A DNA stretch of 64,000 bases from Macrostomum hystrix. Lineage: Eukaryota; Platyhelminthes; Macrostomidae. The translations under genes were made by a program, and so were the position numbers. This document shows positions 32,812 to 44,400 of this stretch, piece after piece. The stretch lies in NCBI GenBank assembly GCA_950097015.1, contig CATNEN010000039.1:15780501-15844500 (forward strand). Reading direction: 5' to 3'. The notes under the pieces were generated by a model that was given only the letters and a program-made list of their open reading frames with translations, searched no databases and was not told the origin of the DNA. The stretch's first letter is position 1; each line of letters starts with the position of its first letter.

Positions 32812-33497
32812 CAGACATCAAGAGACAGCACTGACAGACATCAAGAGACAGCACTGACAGACATCAAGAGACAGCACTGACAGACATCAAGAGACAGCAC
32901 TGACACACATCAAGAGACAGCACTGTCAGGCATCAAGAGACAGCACTGACACACATCAAGAGACAGCACTGACACACATCAAGAGACAGCACTGTCAGGC
33001 ATCAAGAGACAGCACTGACAGACATCAAGAGACAGCACTGACACACATTAAGAGACAGCACTGTCAGGCATCAAGAGACAGCACTGACAGACATCAAGAG
33101 ACAGCACTGACAGACATCAAGAGACAGCACTGACACACATCAAGAGACAGCACTGACACACATCAAGAGACAGCACTGACACACATCAAGAGACAGCACT
33201 GTCAGGCATCAAGAGACAGCACTGACAGACATCAAGCGACAGCACTGACAGACATCAAGAGACAGCACTGACAGACATCAAGAGACAGCACTGACAGACA
33301 TCAAGAGACAGCACTGACACACATCAAGAGACAGCACTGTCAGGCATCAAGAGACAGCACTGACAGACATCAAGCGACAGCACTGACACACATCAAGAGA
33401 CAGCACTGACACACATCAAGAGACAGCACTGACACACATCAAGAGACAGCACTGACACACATCAAGAGACAGCACTGACACACATCAAGAGACAGCA
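32812..33497. repeat. 23-bp tandem array
   Basis: About 30 copies of a 23-bp unit, ACATCAAGAGACAGCACTGA plus CAG, with three interspersed variants (TGACAGACATC, TGACACACATC, TGTCAGGCATC). Variant order is partly periodic, indicating duplication of multi-unit blocks. Confidence 0.97.
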
Positions 33498-33754
33498 GTA
33501 AAATATTTCATGGAATTAGCACTTGAGGTTTAGCTAAATTAAATTTTTGCTTTCTGATCGCAATCTAAGTTTACAAAGGGAATAACCTGGATAACCTATA
33601 ATATAAATAATGATCCTATTTTTCTACTAGTGCTCCCGGGAAGAAGGGCTGAACTTATAGTGCACATTCAAAACTCCATTCGCCAACTTTATAACAGCTT
33701 TGCAATTAATACCTTAGAGCTTTACAGAGAAATATCATTGTGATCATCTGATAG

Positions 33755-34615
33755 CAGAGACTTCGTAGGCACCGAGTCCTACCTGGACGATTTCGCCTTC
33801 GCGGGCTCGCTTGATGAATGTCTTCGGTTTTTCGACGAGCTGACGGACCTGCTGACGCGGCTGGGCTTCACTGTGAACTGGGCTAAGTGCCAGAAAGCAA
33901 CTCAGCGCATGACGTTCCTTGGTGTCGAGTTCGATACGGTGGCCGGTGTCAAGACGCTGCCCTAGGAGAAAGCGAAGGAGCTGGTTGAGCTGTTAGCATC
34001 CGAAAGGAGCAAAGCCAGGATTGGGAAGCCGGTTCTTCAGCGCGTGATTGGTAAGCTCGGCTGGGCAGCACAAGTGATTTTCAAGGGAAAAACTTTTCTG
34101 CGAGAACTCATCGATGCCTGCAACGCGATGCGACCTGGCGAGAGAATTAAAGTTAGCCTGCAGCTCCGTTGGTGGATTCAGTTGGTGGATGGTGGCACAG
34201 GAGTCGGCCTTGTGAGTGCGGCTGGAGTGTTTGCCGAGCTGCCGATAAACTAAAGAGGCGATTGTCCCTCTTTTGGCAATCTTGCGCTGGAAAGAAGAGC
34301 TTGAAGGCTGTAATGTCAGTATCTATTGCGACTTCTCAGCGTGAGCACTTCTGACCACACAGCCTTCGCCGAGGCGGTGCGACCCGGGACTCAGTGTTAG
34401 GCGTGCCCGTGCCCGACATCATGCGGATCGGAGACTGGAAGAGCGATGCAGTGCAGCGGTACCTCGCGCAGTTTCAGCAGGGCATGGCGACGTCCGTCGT
34501 GTTTGCGGATGGTGTAGGGACTCTAGTTGAAGTTCCTCATTCTGTCTCTTTGTGACTCTTTGTCGCTTACCTCCTTTTCTTTGTTGTCTTTGTCCCTTCC
34601 TCTTCGTTTCGAATT
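33755..34615 (+). mobile_element. DIRS-like fragment: RT end and tyrosine recombinase end
   Basis: Starts in RT at SYLDDFAFAGSLDECLRFFD, then LLTRLGFTVNWAKCQKA and MTFLGVEFDTVAGVKTLP with an in-frame TAG at 33963. The RNase H start follows (VLQRVIGKLGWAAQVIF). After a large internal deletion, a frame at 34358-34555 gives HSLRRGGAT, PVPDIMRIGDWKSDAVQRYL and a stop. This is the end of a tyrosine recombinase with the HxxR motif (H at 34358) and the nucleophile Tyr (34460). RT plus tyrosine recombinase identifies DIRS. The tail breaks at about 34615 in CTTCCTCTTCGTTTCG. Confidence 0.8.
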
Positions 34616-34814
34616 AATTAATTCAGAGCTGAAGGCCATACCTGCTTCTGAGTACCGTGGCGCATTCGAAGCATGGATTCGGCGGCACCAAAAGTGCATT
34701 GAGAGAGGGGGAGACTACATTGAAGGATTGTAACATGGTCAGTTGTTTTTTTCAGTTACTGTTTTTGAATAGTAGACCAGTTGCCAAAAATTTTTGAATG
34801 CCCCTCGTAACACG
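34616..34814 (+). mobile_element. Mariner-like 3' end fragment
   Basis: Encodes the C-terminus of a mariner transposase (LKAIPASEYRGAFEAWIRRH, KCIERGGDYIEGL, stop at 34731). A short tail follows, ending in a terminal repeat, GAATGCCCCTCGTA, like the end of the element at 60675-61725. The rest is missing; the fragment is fused directly to the DIRS tail. Confidence 0.7.
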
Positions 34815-35813
34815 GTGAAATAGAAGGCCAAACAAGCTGACACTACACTTTGATTTAACAAGCGAACGGCAGCCGCAAACGATGAAATTAAACAGGCTAC
34901 TCAGAACTCACTTTGAATAAGTGTAGGAACCATTAATGGGAAAATGGCGTATAGTAGAACGTTTTTCGAATCGGAACCAGTCCAAAATTTTCGATCAGCA
35001 ATGGGACGCAACGAAGGAAATAGATAAGGAAGCTTTATTGATGCTAGCTTTGTATCGATTAAATCAAGCTGAGGTAAAATTCCTAAATAGTAACGCTTTC
35101 TCCAATGCTGCGTATCAAACAAGGCTGACAGCAAAACATGAAATTAATTTTCGTAAAGAAGATGCAAGGAATCCAGTAAAACAAGACTGGGGATTGAAAC
35201 ATAGCCCTGAAGAACTGAAATTCCTTTCACACCGAACATTGTTGTCTTCGCACTTCCAGCTATTATAGATAAGCATATAGTTTCAGTTGTTCAACAAGAG
35301 AAAATAAGTAGGCTTACATGGCTTGTCTTTCTACGGCAACACTTGGTCTTAAGAGAAGTGCAGATCGCGTTACAATCAGAATTCGTACAAAAGTAACGAA
35401 GCGAAAACATGGCTTTAAAGTTACCTATCGAGCGACGGATGATTGATTTCAGACGTTTGGGGGACAAAGCACTGTTCACCATGTTCAAAGCACAAAGAAC
35501 TTTGAGCACAGTAGATGTTGGAGACTCTTCAAACCAGAGGAAACGATAACTAGAACAACGGCGGCAGCATAGATAATATTTCTATCATAGTGAGATTCGA
35601 AACCACTAGAGATATGCAGCTCAAGCAGAGTTGGGTCCATGACTAGTTCAGGCAGATTCTGGAAGACATTGACTCACCATTGATGGGTGCACTGTTGTGT
35701 TGAAGCCTCAGAAATAGTTTCATCGTCAAACTATCGGTAACCAATTAGTGCTTCGCGCACTCGTGCCTTTGCCAATGACGCACTCGTTGGCGTTCAAGAA
35801 ACCTTGAATAAAA
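34815..35813. other. Intergenic, no supported gene
   Basis: A 110-codon frame at 34936-35268 (+) starts with ATG but has no recognised family and no conserved neighbour; it is left uncalled. Confidence 0.35.
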
Positions 35814-36127
35814 GAGGTTGTAGCCTAGTGGTTAGGGCGTCGAACTCACGACTTGAAGGTCAAAGTTCGATTCCCGACTCCACTGGAACAATTTGTGTCC
35901 TTTAGCAAGACACTTAACTCTGCATTGCTTCAGTTCACTCAGCTGTTAAATGGGTACCAGCATTAACTGGGATAATTAATTGAGGGTGGGTGTGGCGTCC
36001 CCCCAGTCCATGGACTGAACAGCTGTACGCAGCCTTCAGATGCGCCGCGCAATAGCTGCGGCTGTGCTGTCGGCTGCACATCTGACCCGATTGGGGCAGG
36101 TGTAATCAATTGTTATTATTATTATTA
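35814..36127 (+). mobile_element. tRNA-derived SINE, full length
   Basis: The head has RNA polymerase III box A (TAGCCTAGTGGTTAGGGCG at 35821) and box B (GTTCGATTCCC at 35865). The body contains AGCAAGACACTTAACTCTGC and GTTAAATGGGTACCAGC, a central-domain type seen in many invertebrate SINEs. It ends in a TTATTATTATTATTA microsatellite. The tRNA-like head is not a functional tRNA: it lacks a good acceptor stem and is followed by the SINE body. Confidence 0.78.
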
Positions 36128-36542
36128 AGAATCCTTACAGTCAATGGTATTTTGATGAAATTAGCATTAATTGGCTTTAAATTAGATAACAATGCTATGA
36201 CACACTTGAAAGCTATTAGTATAGCTTCTGTTTACCACAGTATGACCTTAAGAATAGGAAATCGATAAGATAAAAGTTTTCGTACCAAACTTCCCATCGT
36301 ATTAATGACTTCCTTCAGTAGATAAAGACTGACTCGAAAGACCAATGCAATTGTCAATGCAATCGAACTGCTTCAACTGCTCTATACCCCCCGTATTTGT
36401 TTAGTTTGGTGGTTAAAATGCACACGTCAACGTTTTACTAGCTCCAGAGATAAGAAAGGCATTAATTGCTCTTACAACTTGTAAACTAGCGCAACATAAG
36501 GCCACTAGTTTGATCAGAACTCTGAACTTAATCAGAACAGGA
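36128..36542. other. 5' flank of the metallopeptidase gene
   Basis: AT-rich sequence between the SINE and the M13 peptidase start; no distinct promoter motif seen. Confidence 0.35.
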
Positions 36543-38828
36543 ATGCTCAAACTGGCACTTGTTCTCCTATCTAGTTTCTCGTTGTCATGGCCCGGCTGTG
36601 CCTCGATGGACTCTCAGGAAGGTCGCTTCTGCACCAGCGACGCCTGCGCCTCGCTCAGCGCCATCCTCATACAAAGCGTGAATTCCAGCGCCGATCCGTG
36701 CGAAAATTTCTACGAATACGCCTGTGGCGGCTTTGGCAGCAGATTCCACTACGACATTGACGATCAAAGCGGGCCGTACATGGACTCGCCTCAACGCATG
36801 GGCGTCGAGATGGACAACCGGCTGCACGAGATTCTCATTGACGGCAGTCTGGACGTTGCAGTGCCAGAAAAAGGCAATTTGAAATCGGCGCTGATTCTCA
36901 CTAGCGAAGTTTACATAAGCTGCCTTCGCTGGGGTGATACGAGATTCGATCCGCTGGTTGATCGAGACCAACAGACAGAGGCTTCCATCAGCAACATCAA
37001 CGCCTTACTGGACCATCTATTAGGTGACAGTGCAGCAGTTCTGTCCATGCCTCTTGAACAGCTACTGGCCAGAATAGCTGCCATGGGACTGGGATCGGTG
37101 CTGGGCATCGGAGTGCCAGAAGAGCTCATCTATCTGATTGCTGCGAATGCTAGTTCGTCAGTGTTCAACAATGCAACAAAATTGACGCTCGCCACTGGCG
37201 GCTATAACTACACGTCCTGGTACCAGTCGTCATGGAGACAAATGCTGAAATTTCTGATGTCTAAGAATGTTAGCCTGGCTGGCACAATATTGGGCAGTCC
37301 CGTGCTTGGGCTTGACTCTGAAATAATTATGGCCAATGTTGCAAGCGACGTCAAGAAGATTATTGAATCGATGGAAAATGTTAGCCAGCCATTTCATGGA
37401 TCCCTGTCCGACTTGGAGCTAGAACTGACCATACTCACTAATGAGTTGCATGTACGATTCAACTTGAGCCTGTTTTTTCAGCATCTACGGCCTAAAGGTG
37501 TCAACAAGACCAGAACTATTGAGGTCGACAATATCTATCTGCTGAAGGCGCTGCTTCTGTTTTTCAACGGTGGGACAGTTGGCAAAAATTTCCCAGATTT
37601 CGAGAAGCGACGATCGCAGAGAAATGCCTTTCTCATACTTGACGCCATGCTCGACTTTGTCGACCTACTGCCAGCGGTTCACCTTCCCCAGAAGCCGCGG
37701 TCGGAGCATCTGTCCTGGAAGGGCCGCCACAGTTACCGTCAGTGCCTGGAGACCACCGGCAAACTCATGAAACCCGCGCTGGCCTGGCTCTATCGGAGGC
37801 GCTTTCATCCCGACAGTTTCGACCGGGTGAGGAAGGTGGTCGAAGCCACCAAGCAAGCTGCAATGCACCGAATTCTCGGTCAAGACTGGATCAACCAGTT
37901 GGACAAAGCCAAAATGCTGGAGAAAGTCAGCGAGATGCGCTACTATGTTGGATACCAGGAGTTCACTCGACAGCAACTGGACTTGTTCTACGCCGACGTT
38001 GTACTCGACGTCGACTGGTCCAAGACGACTAACTTTGGCTACATGCTCGGCTACGCATTGAAGTCATTCGGCAAATGGCATTCGGAAGTTCTGTCTAATA
38101 ATCCGCTGATGACGTTGACGACATTTGACTCAGTGCCTCTGTTTAGCGCGAATGCCTATTATTACATCGATAGCAACAGCCTGGTGTTTCCTCTGGGCAT
38201 CCTGCAGCCACCAATCTACAGTCCCGGCTATCCAGACTTTGCCATCTACGGCGGCTTTGCAACACTCGTTGGGCACGAAATAGGGCACGGCTTTGCTGAG
38301 CTCTGGAACAAAGCTTCAGCGGAGCCATCCGTCGGCGGAATCGCGGCCCTGCTACTAGAGCCAGAGACTGAGGCCGGCTATCTGCTGAGAGTGCAGTGCA
38401 TCCGGAATGAGTTCACCCAACTCAAGCGCGGCGTCTATGGTAACGAAACCCTGGCAGAAGACATCTCAGACATTGTTGGACTAAGCGCCGCTTACAGAGC
38501 GTACATTGCGGATAGATCCAGTCAGTTCGATCGCCTGCCTGGTGGCCTTTTTGATCCGATGGGCTCCGGATGCGGTCTGGATCGCAAAGGAGCAACTTGG
38601 CGACGAGAACAGGCCGAGCGGCTATTCTTCGTCATGGTGGCTCAGCCTTTCTGTACGAAGGCCACCCGGGCGGGCATGGAGGAGGCCTTCAGCAGCGGCA
38701 ACAGCAACCACTCGGCCGGTCCAGTGCGAGTCAATGGCATGATCCGCAGTTCAAAAGATTTTGCCCGCGTCTTCCGGTGCCCCGCCGGTAGTCCGATGAA
38801 TCCGGCGGAAAAGTGCATCTTCTGGTGA
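36543..38828 (+). CDS. M13 (neprilysin/ECE family) zinc metallopeptidase, intronless
   Basis: An uninterrupted 761-residue frame from ATG 36543 to TGA 38828. M13 peptidases cleave small bioactive peptides outside the cell. The N-terminus (MLKLALVLLSSFSLSWPGCA) looks like a cleaved signal peptide, where most members have a type II membrane anchor, so secretion is likely. The canonical ectodomain start follows (CTSDACASLSAILIQSVN, DPCENFYEYACGGF). Catalytic features: NAYY at 537-540, LVFPLGILQPP, the zinc site HEIGH (578-582) and the third ligand region EDISD (E639, D643). It ends with the family signature RVNGMIRSSKDFARVFRC, then SPMNP and the terminal CIFW. Several N-glycosylation sites occur. 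Length matches the family. The second half of the zinc region is unusual: HEIGHGFAELWN in place of the commoner HEITHGFDD. Absence of introns over 2.3 kb contrasts with its neighbours. Confidence 0.92.
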   Translation: MLKLALVLLSSFSLSWPGCASMDSQEGRFCTSDACASLSAILIQSVNSSADPCENFYEYACGGFGSRFHYDIDDQSGPYMDSPQRMGVEMDNRLHEILIDGSLDVAVPEKGNLKSALILTSEVYISCLRWGDTRFDPLVDRDQQTEASISNINALLDHLLGDSAAVLSMPLEQLLARIAAMGLGSVLGIGVPEELIYLIAANASSSVFNNATKLTLATGGYNYTSWYQSSWRQMLKFLMSKNVSLAGTILGSPVLGLDSEIIMANVASDVKKIIESMENVSQPFHGSLSDLELELTILTNELHVRFNLSLFFQHLRPKGVNKTRTIEVDNIYLLKALLLFFNGGTVGKNFPDFEKRRSQRNAFLILDAMLDFVDLLPAVHLPQKPRSEHLSWKGRHSYRQCLETTGKLMKPALAWLYRRRFHPDSFDRVRKVVEATKQAAMHRILGQDWINQLDKAKMLEKVSEMRYYVGYQEFTRQQLDLFYADVVLDVDWSKTTNFGYMLGYALKSFGKWHSEVLSNNPLMTLTTFDSVPLFSANAYYYIDSNSLVFPLGILQPPIYSPGYPDFAIYGGFATLVGHEIGHGFAELWNKASAEPSVGGIAALLLEPETEAGYLLRVQCIRNEFTQLKRGVYGNETLAEDISDIVGLSAAYRAYIADRSSQFDRLPGGLFDPMGSGCGLDRKGATWRREQAERLFFVMVAQPFCTKATRAGMEEAFSSGNSNHSAGPVRVNGMIRSSKDFARVFRCPAGSPMNPAEKCIFW

Positions 38829-39225
38829 CTGCCTGACTGACTCGGGCCGACTTTGACTTCGAGACATTGTTACTTAAACACATAACAGTAGAAACACCAT
38901 AGCCCCCAAACCGACTGATCGATTTTCGTGAAAGTCCACAATTTGGATCAAAATGTTCCACCCCATATGGTTAAATAATTTTCAAAGACGTCCGATGTCA
39001 TCATCGTTAAGATATTCAGCGGTTCTTGTCGAAGATCCTGATGATAAAGACGAGTAAAATTGCTCTATAAAAACTTCTATGGTGAATCCAAATTAGTTTT
39101 AAAAAATTAACCACAGAATTCACTGTGAAATTCTGTAAAATTAACATTTTAATCGGTCTGACATGAATGCTGGATGAAATTTTGTGAGCATAAAAATCTG
39201 CCTATATTTTTGTTTCTTGCCCCCA
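38829..39225. other. 3' flank of the metallopeptidase, no gene
   Basis: AT-rich sequence without exon support, leading into the 40-bp array. Confidence 0.4.
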
Positions 39226-39585
39226 GCTCAAATAGCTGCAGACTGCGGAGTGAGGTGGTGGGCTGCCTCAAATAACTGCAGACTGCGGAGTGAGGTGGCG
39301 GGCTGCCTTAAATAACTGCAGACTGCGGAGTGGGGCGGTGGGCTGCCTCAAATAACTGCAGACTGTGGAGTGAGGTGGTGGGCTGCCTGATATAACTGCA
39401 GACTGCGGAGTGGGACGGTGGGCTGCCTCAAATAACTGCAGACTGCGGAGTGAGGTGGCGGGCTGCCTTAAATAACTGCAGACTGCGGAGTGGGGCGGTG
39501 GGCTGCCTCAAATAACTGCAGACTGTGGAGTGAGGTGGTGGGCTGCCTCAAATAACTGCAGACTGCGGAGTGAGGTCGCGCGCTA
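39226..39585. repeat. 40-bp tandem array
   Basis: Nine copies of a 40-bp unit with AACTGCAGACTGCGGAGTGA and GGTGGTGGGCTGCCTCAAAT. Neighbouring pairs share variants (GGGGCGGTG, GAGGTGGCG), pointing to an 80 to 160-bp block duplication. Confidence 0.95.
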
Positions 39586-40246
39586 CAGACAGTTTAGTTT
39601 GTAGTAGCATTTTGCTTTGTTTTCTTTATTTAGCCACTTTTAAAGTGTTCGTCACAAAAAGAGTAATATTATTTGCATGCCACTACTTAACGCGAGGCTA
39701 AAAAAGGTATTTTTCTAGAAAAAATAGAATATTTTGAACATGAATCGAGGGCAAAGAGATTTGGGGCCAAAGCGATTGGGACTCGACACGCTTTGAAAGA
39801 TAGGATTTTAGAACTGTACTTTTTATCTCGCTGAGACAACAGAGATTTTGTACTGGCTTAGATATATGATAGGCCTACGAAAGTCACTTGAATATTATTT
39901 CTATAGCGTAGTCTCTATATTTTCTTTCTCCCTGTATCTCTCTGTTTCGTTTTCCAATAGGTGTGCGTCGATGCGAGTCACGTACAAGACCTTGCAGACC
40001 CTGCTGTCGGCGCTACTGCCTCTCTCCTTCTCTTTCTCAACCGCCCTTTGAGTCTTCTTATCGGCAGCTTTATAAAAGAAGAGTTTTCTTGTTGTTATTC
40101 TTGTTGCTCAAAGCTGCAAAGGCGCTAGTTTCACTATTGACTGTGCTGCGCACTTTAAAAAAAGACAAGACCCCGTTGACTGGTGCTTGCATGCTCTATT
40201 AGAGCAGATTAGATTTAGTAAACTAATAAAAGCTATAATTTTTCAG
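39586..40246. other. Upstream region of the AMPK gamma gene
   Basis: No coding exon found. It ends in a clear acceptor (TATAATTTTTCAG) immediately before the ATG at 40247. This implies a 5' non-coding exon upstream or a trans-splice site. Confidence 0.4.
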
Positions 40247-40780
40247 ATGTCAGATTCTAGTAGGCCATCGACGTCTAGGCAGAACTCGAAGGATGCTGAG
40301 CGGCAAGACTCCATTGAAGAAGCCGCAGCCGATTCTGCTGGCGGAAGAAAAGTCAGCCTATTCAAGAAGTTTGTGACGCCGAGAAGCGCCTCGTCTCAGA
40401 GGAAACAAAGGAAATGGGTCTCAACCGTGGAGGCGCCGCGATTGGAGGACTTGGAGATTGGGGTGAGAAAAGCACGTGACTTCAAGGTCATTTGGAAAAA
40501 CTGTGAAGCTTAAGAAATTCCAATAAATCGTTTCTCAAGGGCGAATATAGTGTGGCGACCTTGAAACACTGTACATTCGTTATTGTACGCGCAAAGGGGG
40601 TAGAGAGCTGTGGCAGAGCGAGAGAGAACAAAATACCGCCTACCCCACACGCGCGTGCGGAAATGTCTAGTTTCAGGTCGGAAACGAATATATCTTAGCT
40701 TAAAAATTTCATTTAACACTAGAGATAGACATATAGATAGATAGATTGATAGATAGATAGATGAATAGATAGATAGATGA

Positions 40781-40826
<46 letters not shown>

Positions 40827-40832
40827 TGATAA

Positions 40833-40874
<42 letters not shown>

Positions 40875-41451
40875 GGACGAAGGCCTCTCAGAGGCAATCC
40901 ACGCACACAGTACTAGATGTTTTTGAAATACCGATTTTTTAATATATAGTACGATGGACCAAATTTTCGGCCAAAGATAGGCCTTCTTACTTAAACCTGT
41001 TAGACAGATTCTGAAACCTGTTAGACAGATGATGAAACATGTTAGACAGATGATTAAACATGTTAGAGTGATAATGAAACATGTTAGACAGATGATAAAA
41101 CATGTTAGGTAGATAATGAAACATGTTAGACAGATAATGAAACATGTTAGATACATACTTGAACCTGTTGGACAGATACTAAAACCTGTTAGACAGATAC
41201 TGAAACACGTTAGACACGATCAGACACTGTTGGTTCTGATGCATTCGAACATAGTTGTGCTCCAACTCTAGAGCATAGCATTTTTCGTGCTAAAAGTACA
41301 CCCCTAGGATTGACGCAGTCACTCCAGTGCACCTTGACTGACGATAATTAAGGCCTTCCAAGCCTTCTCAGGACAGAATTAGCAAATTTGTCAGCTGGAA
41401 TAATTGGCCCATCTTCGGATTGAAGCTTTCACACATCGAACTAGCAGCACA

Positions 41452-41482
<31 letters not shown>

Positions 41483-44400
41483 GCAGAAGCAACAACAGGA
41501 AAGACAGAACACCTAGACAGCGGAGTAAAATGAGATTTCTTTAATAAATTACCAGGATATTTGCAGGCGTATAATCAGGCTAATAATTCGGCCGAACACC
41601 TGTCTTATTCCTTCCCCTCGATCACCTATCTTTCTTTCTCCATCTAAGTCCATCTACCTTTCCCAGTCTCCATTCTCCCTATCTATTTCTCGTCATCTCC
41701 CCTCTACCTCCCACTCTCCCCTATCAGCTTCTCACCGTTTCCCCTCTAGCTCTTTCCTCTCAAATCATACTTCTCTCACTCTCCCCATCCCACTCCCCAA
41801 TCTACTTCTCTCACTCTCCCATCCCACTCCCCAATCTACTTCTCTCACTCTCCCCCTCCCACTCCCCAATCTACTTCTCTCACTCTCCCCATCCCACTCC
41901 CCAATCGACTTCTCTCACTCTACCATCTCCCTATCCCATTTAGGAATCGGGAATAATGGAGTAATGTAATCCACACAATGGGATTCCATAGACTCCTGAT
42001 TCCCCACAGTGGGATTCCATAGACTCCTGATTCCCCACAATGGGATTCTACAGACTCCTGATTCCCCACAATGGGATTCTACAGACTCCTGATTCCCCAC
42101 AATGGGATTCCATAGACTCCTGATTCCCCACAATGGGATTCTACAGACTCCTGATTCCCACAATGGGATTCCATAGACTCCTGATTCCCCACAATGGGAT
42201 TCTACAGACTCCTGATTCCCCACAATGGGATTCTACAGACTCCTGATTCCCACAATGGGATTCTATAGACTCCTGATTCCCACAATGGGATTCCATAGAC
42301 TCCTGATTCCCACAATGGGATTCAACACACTCCCTATTCCCAACACCTCTAATCCGGCAGCCGCAGCACGCTTCGACATCATCAGCCGCCGTCAGAGCCG
42401 TCGACGCCAAACTAGCTCGAAGAAATTCCTCCGACATTGCGTCGAATTCCGTCGCCTCCGATAACGAGGAGGACGAAGCCGAGCAAGCACACAAGAAGAA
42501 GCGCTCCGCTGTTCGCCAGTTCCTGATGGACAGTTTTCGGCCGCGCCTGAGGTCCGACAATTCGACGAAGCGACGACAGGCGTCGAGCGGCGAGCCAGAG
42601 GAATCGGCCGTTGCCGACGCCCACGCCGCCGCCGCAGCTGCAGCCGGCGACGTCGACAACGATGACGATAAGCGACCGAAAAGTCCAGTCGGCGGCCTGG
42701 TGACTCGCCTGATGAACCTGGCTGGCGACAGGCGCGGTAGTCCACACGCCGTTGCCGACGTGTCATCAGGCGGCTCCTCGGCGAAGGGTCTACCCGATCC
42801 ACGCAGGATTCCCCTGGACGAGGCCTACTCCACTGCGGGCTGTGGCGGCGGCGGCGGCTCCTCCTGGGGCCGATTTCTCACCGTCCAGGCAACAGCTGAC
42901 GGAGTCGATAAGAAGGCTGAGAGAATGAGAAAGGTGAGTCTGGCACTGTCCTCACTCTCCCTCTTTCACTCTCCGCCTTTTACTCTTCGTCTTTCACTCT
43001 TTGTCTTTCACTCTTTTTCTTCCACTATTTGTCTTTTACTCTCTGTCTTTTAAAATAGTTACTTAATAATTCATTACACACTACTAATTTATTTTCGAAG
43101 TAGTAGGGACATGTTTTACAAAAGCACTACTATCGTTGCTTTAAAAACCATTCGCAGAGTTCTTGCCCACCGCCAGGGCAAACTTCGTCGGTACAGGAAA
43201 GGCACAGAGATCTGTTCACAAATTTTGTTAATGGTGAGCATACAAAAGCATATGAGTTGACATATTGTATTTTATGGACATGATCGAATTTAGAAGCATT
43301 CCAAAAAGTGACTTTTTCTATACATATCGTCTACAAATTGACTTATCTAAGGCCAGGGTCATTTCTCTCATTTCTCTACTGTCTCATTTCTCCCCGTCTC
43401 ATTTCTCCCCGTCTCATTTCTCCCCTGTCTCATCTATTCCCTGTCTCATCTATTCCCTGTCTCATTTCTCCCCTGTCTCATTTCTCCCCTGTCTCATCTG
43501 TTCCCTGTCTCATCTGTTCCCTGTCTCATCTATTCCCTGTCTCATTTCTCCCCTGTCTCATTTCTCCCTGTCTAATTTCTCCCCTGTCTCATCTATTCCC
43601 TGTCTCATTTCTCCCCTGTCTCATCTGTTCCCTGTCTCATCTATTCCCTGTCTCATCTATTCCCTGTCTAATTTCTCCCCTGTCTAATTTCTCACCTGTC
43701 TCATCTGTTCCCTGCCTCATCTATTCCCGTCTCATCTATTCCCTGTCTCATTTCTCCCCTGTCTCATTTCTCCCCGTCTCATTTCTCCCCGTCTCATTTC
43801 TCCCCTGTCTAATCTATTCCCTGTCTCATCTATTACCGTCCCATCTATTCTATGTCTCTATTCTCCCCGTCTCATTTCTCCCGTCTTTTTTCTCCCCTAT
43901 CTCATTTCTCCCCGTTTCATTTCTCCCCTGTCTCATCTATTCTCTGTCTCATATATCTTCTGTCTCATTTCTCCCGTGTCTCATTTCTCCCCGTCTCATT
44001 TCTCCCTGTCTCATCTATTCCCTGTCTCATCTATTCCCTGTCTAACCTCTGGGTCAATGGGAAGAGATCACCTGAGAGGTTTTTTATCTTGAGACGAACA
44101 GTGTTAGAAAAGATTCAATCAACTAATCAGGAACATCCTTCACCAGCTGCATTTGTGGTTTTTTTTCTCTCTCTCTTAAGGATAAGGATTCTCATAAGAA
44201 TCTAGCTCTTCAATTGGGAAACAGACCCCACCTTGGGGTTGACAGCGACCCCACCCTAATGTACAGTCTAGATGTACATTGCCAATTCTTCCATTCCCTT
44301 ACCCGGCCAATCTTCACTTGTTTTTTCTACCCCGGCGTTGATCCGACTGAACTAATGCTTGAGTGTACATTGAAAACTGCCTTTCACTCCGAGCCTCCCT

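Noticed and set aside
34936-35268. 110-codon frame starting with ATG
   Set aside because: No recognisable family, splice partner or repeat context; left as intergenic.
35814-35885. A tRNA gene
   Set aside because: Box A and box B are present, but no complete cloverleaf is evident and a SINE body follows.
40709-41156. Ile/Tyr/Leu-rich minus-strand frames resembling membrane proteins
   Set aside because: Read-through of a GATA microsatellite and a neighbouring degenerate repeat.
43265-44045. 245-codon Leu/Pro/Ser-rich frame
   Set aside because: Pyrimidine tandem repeat inside an AMPK gamma intron, bracketed by mapped exons.
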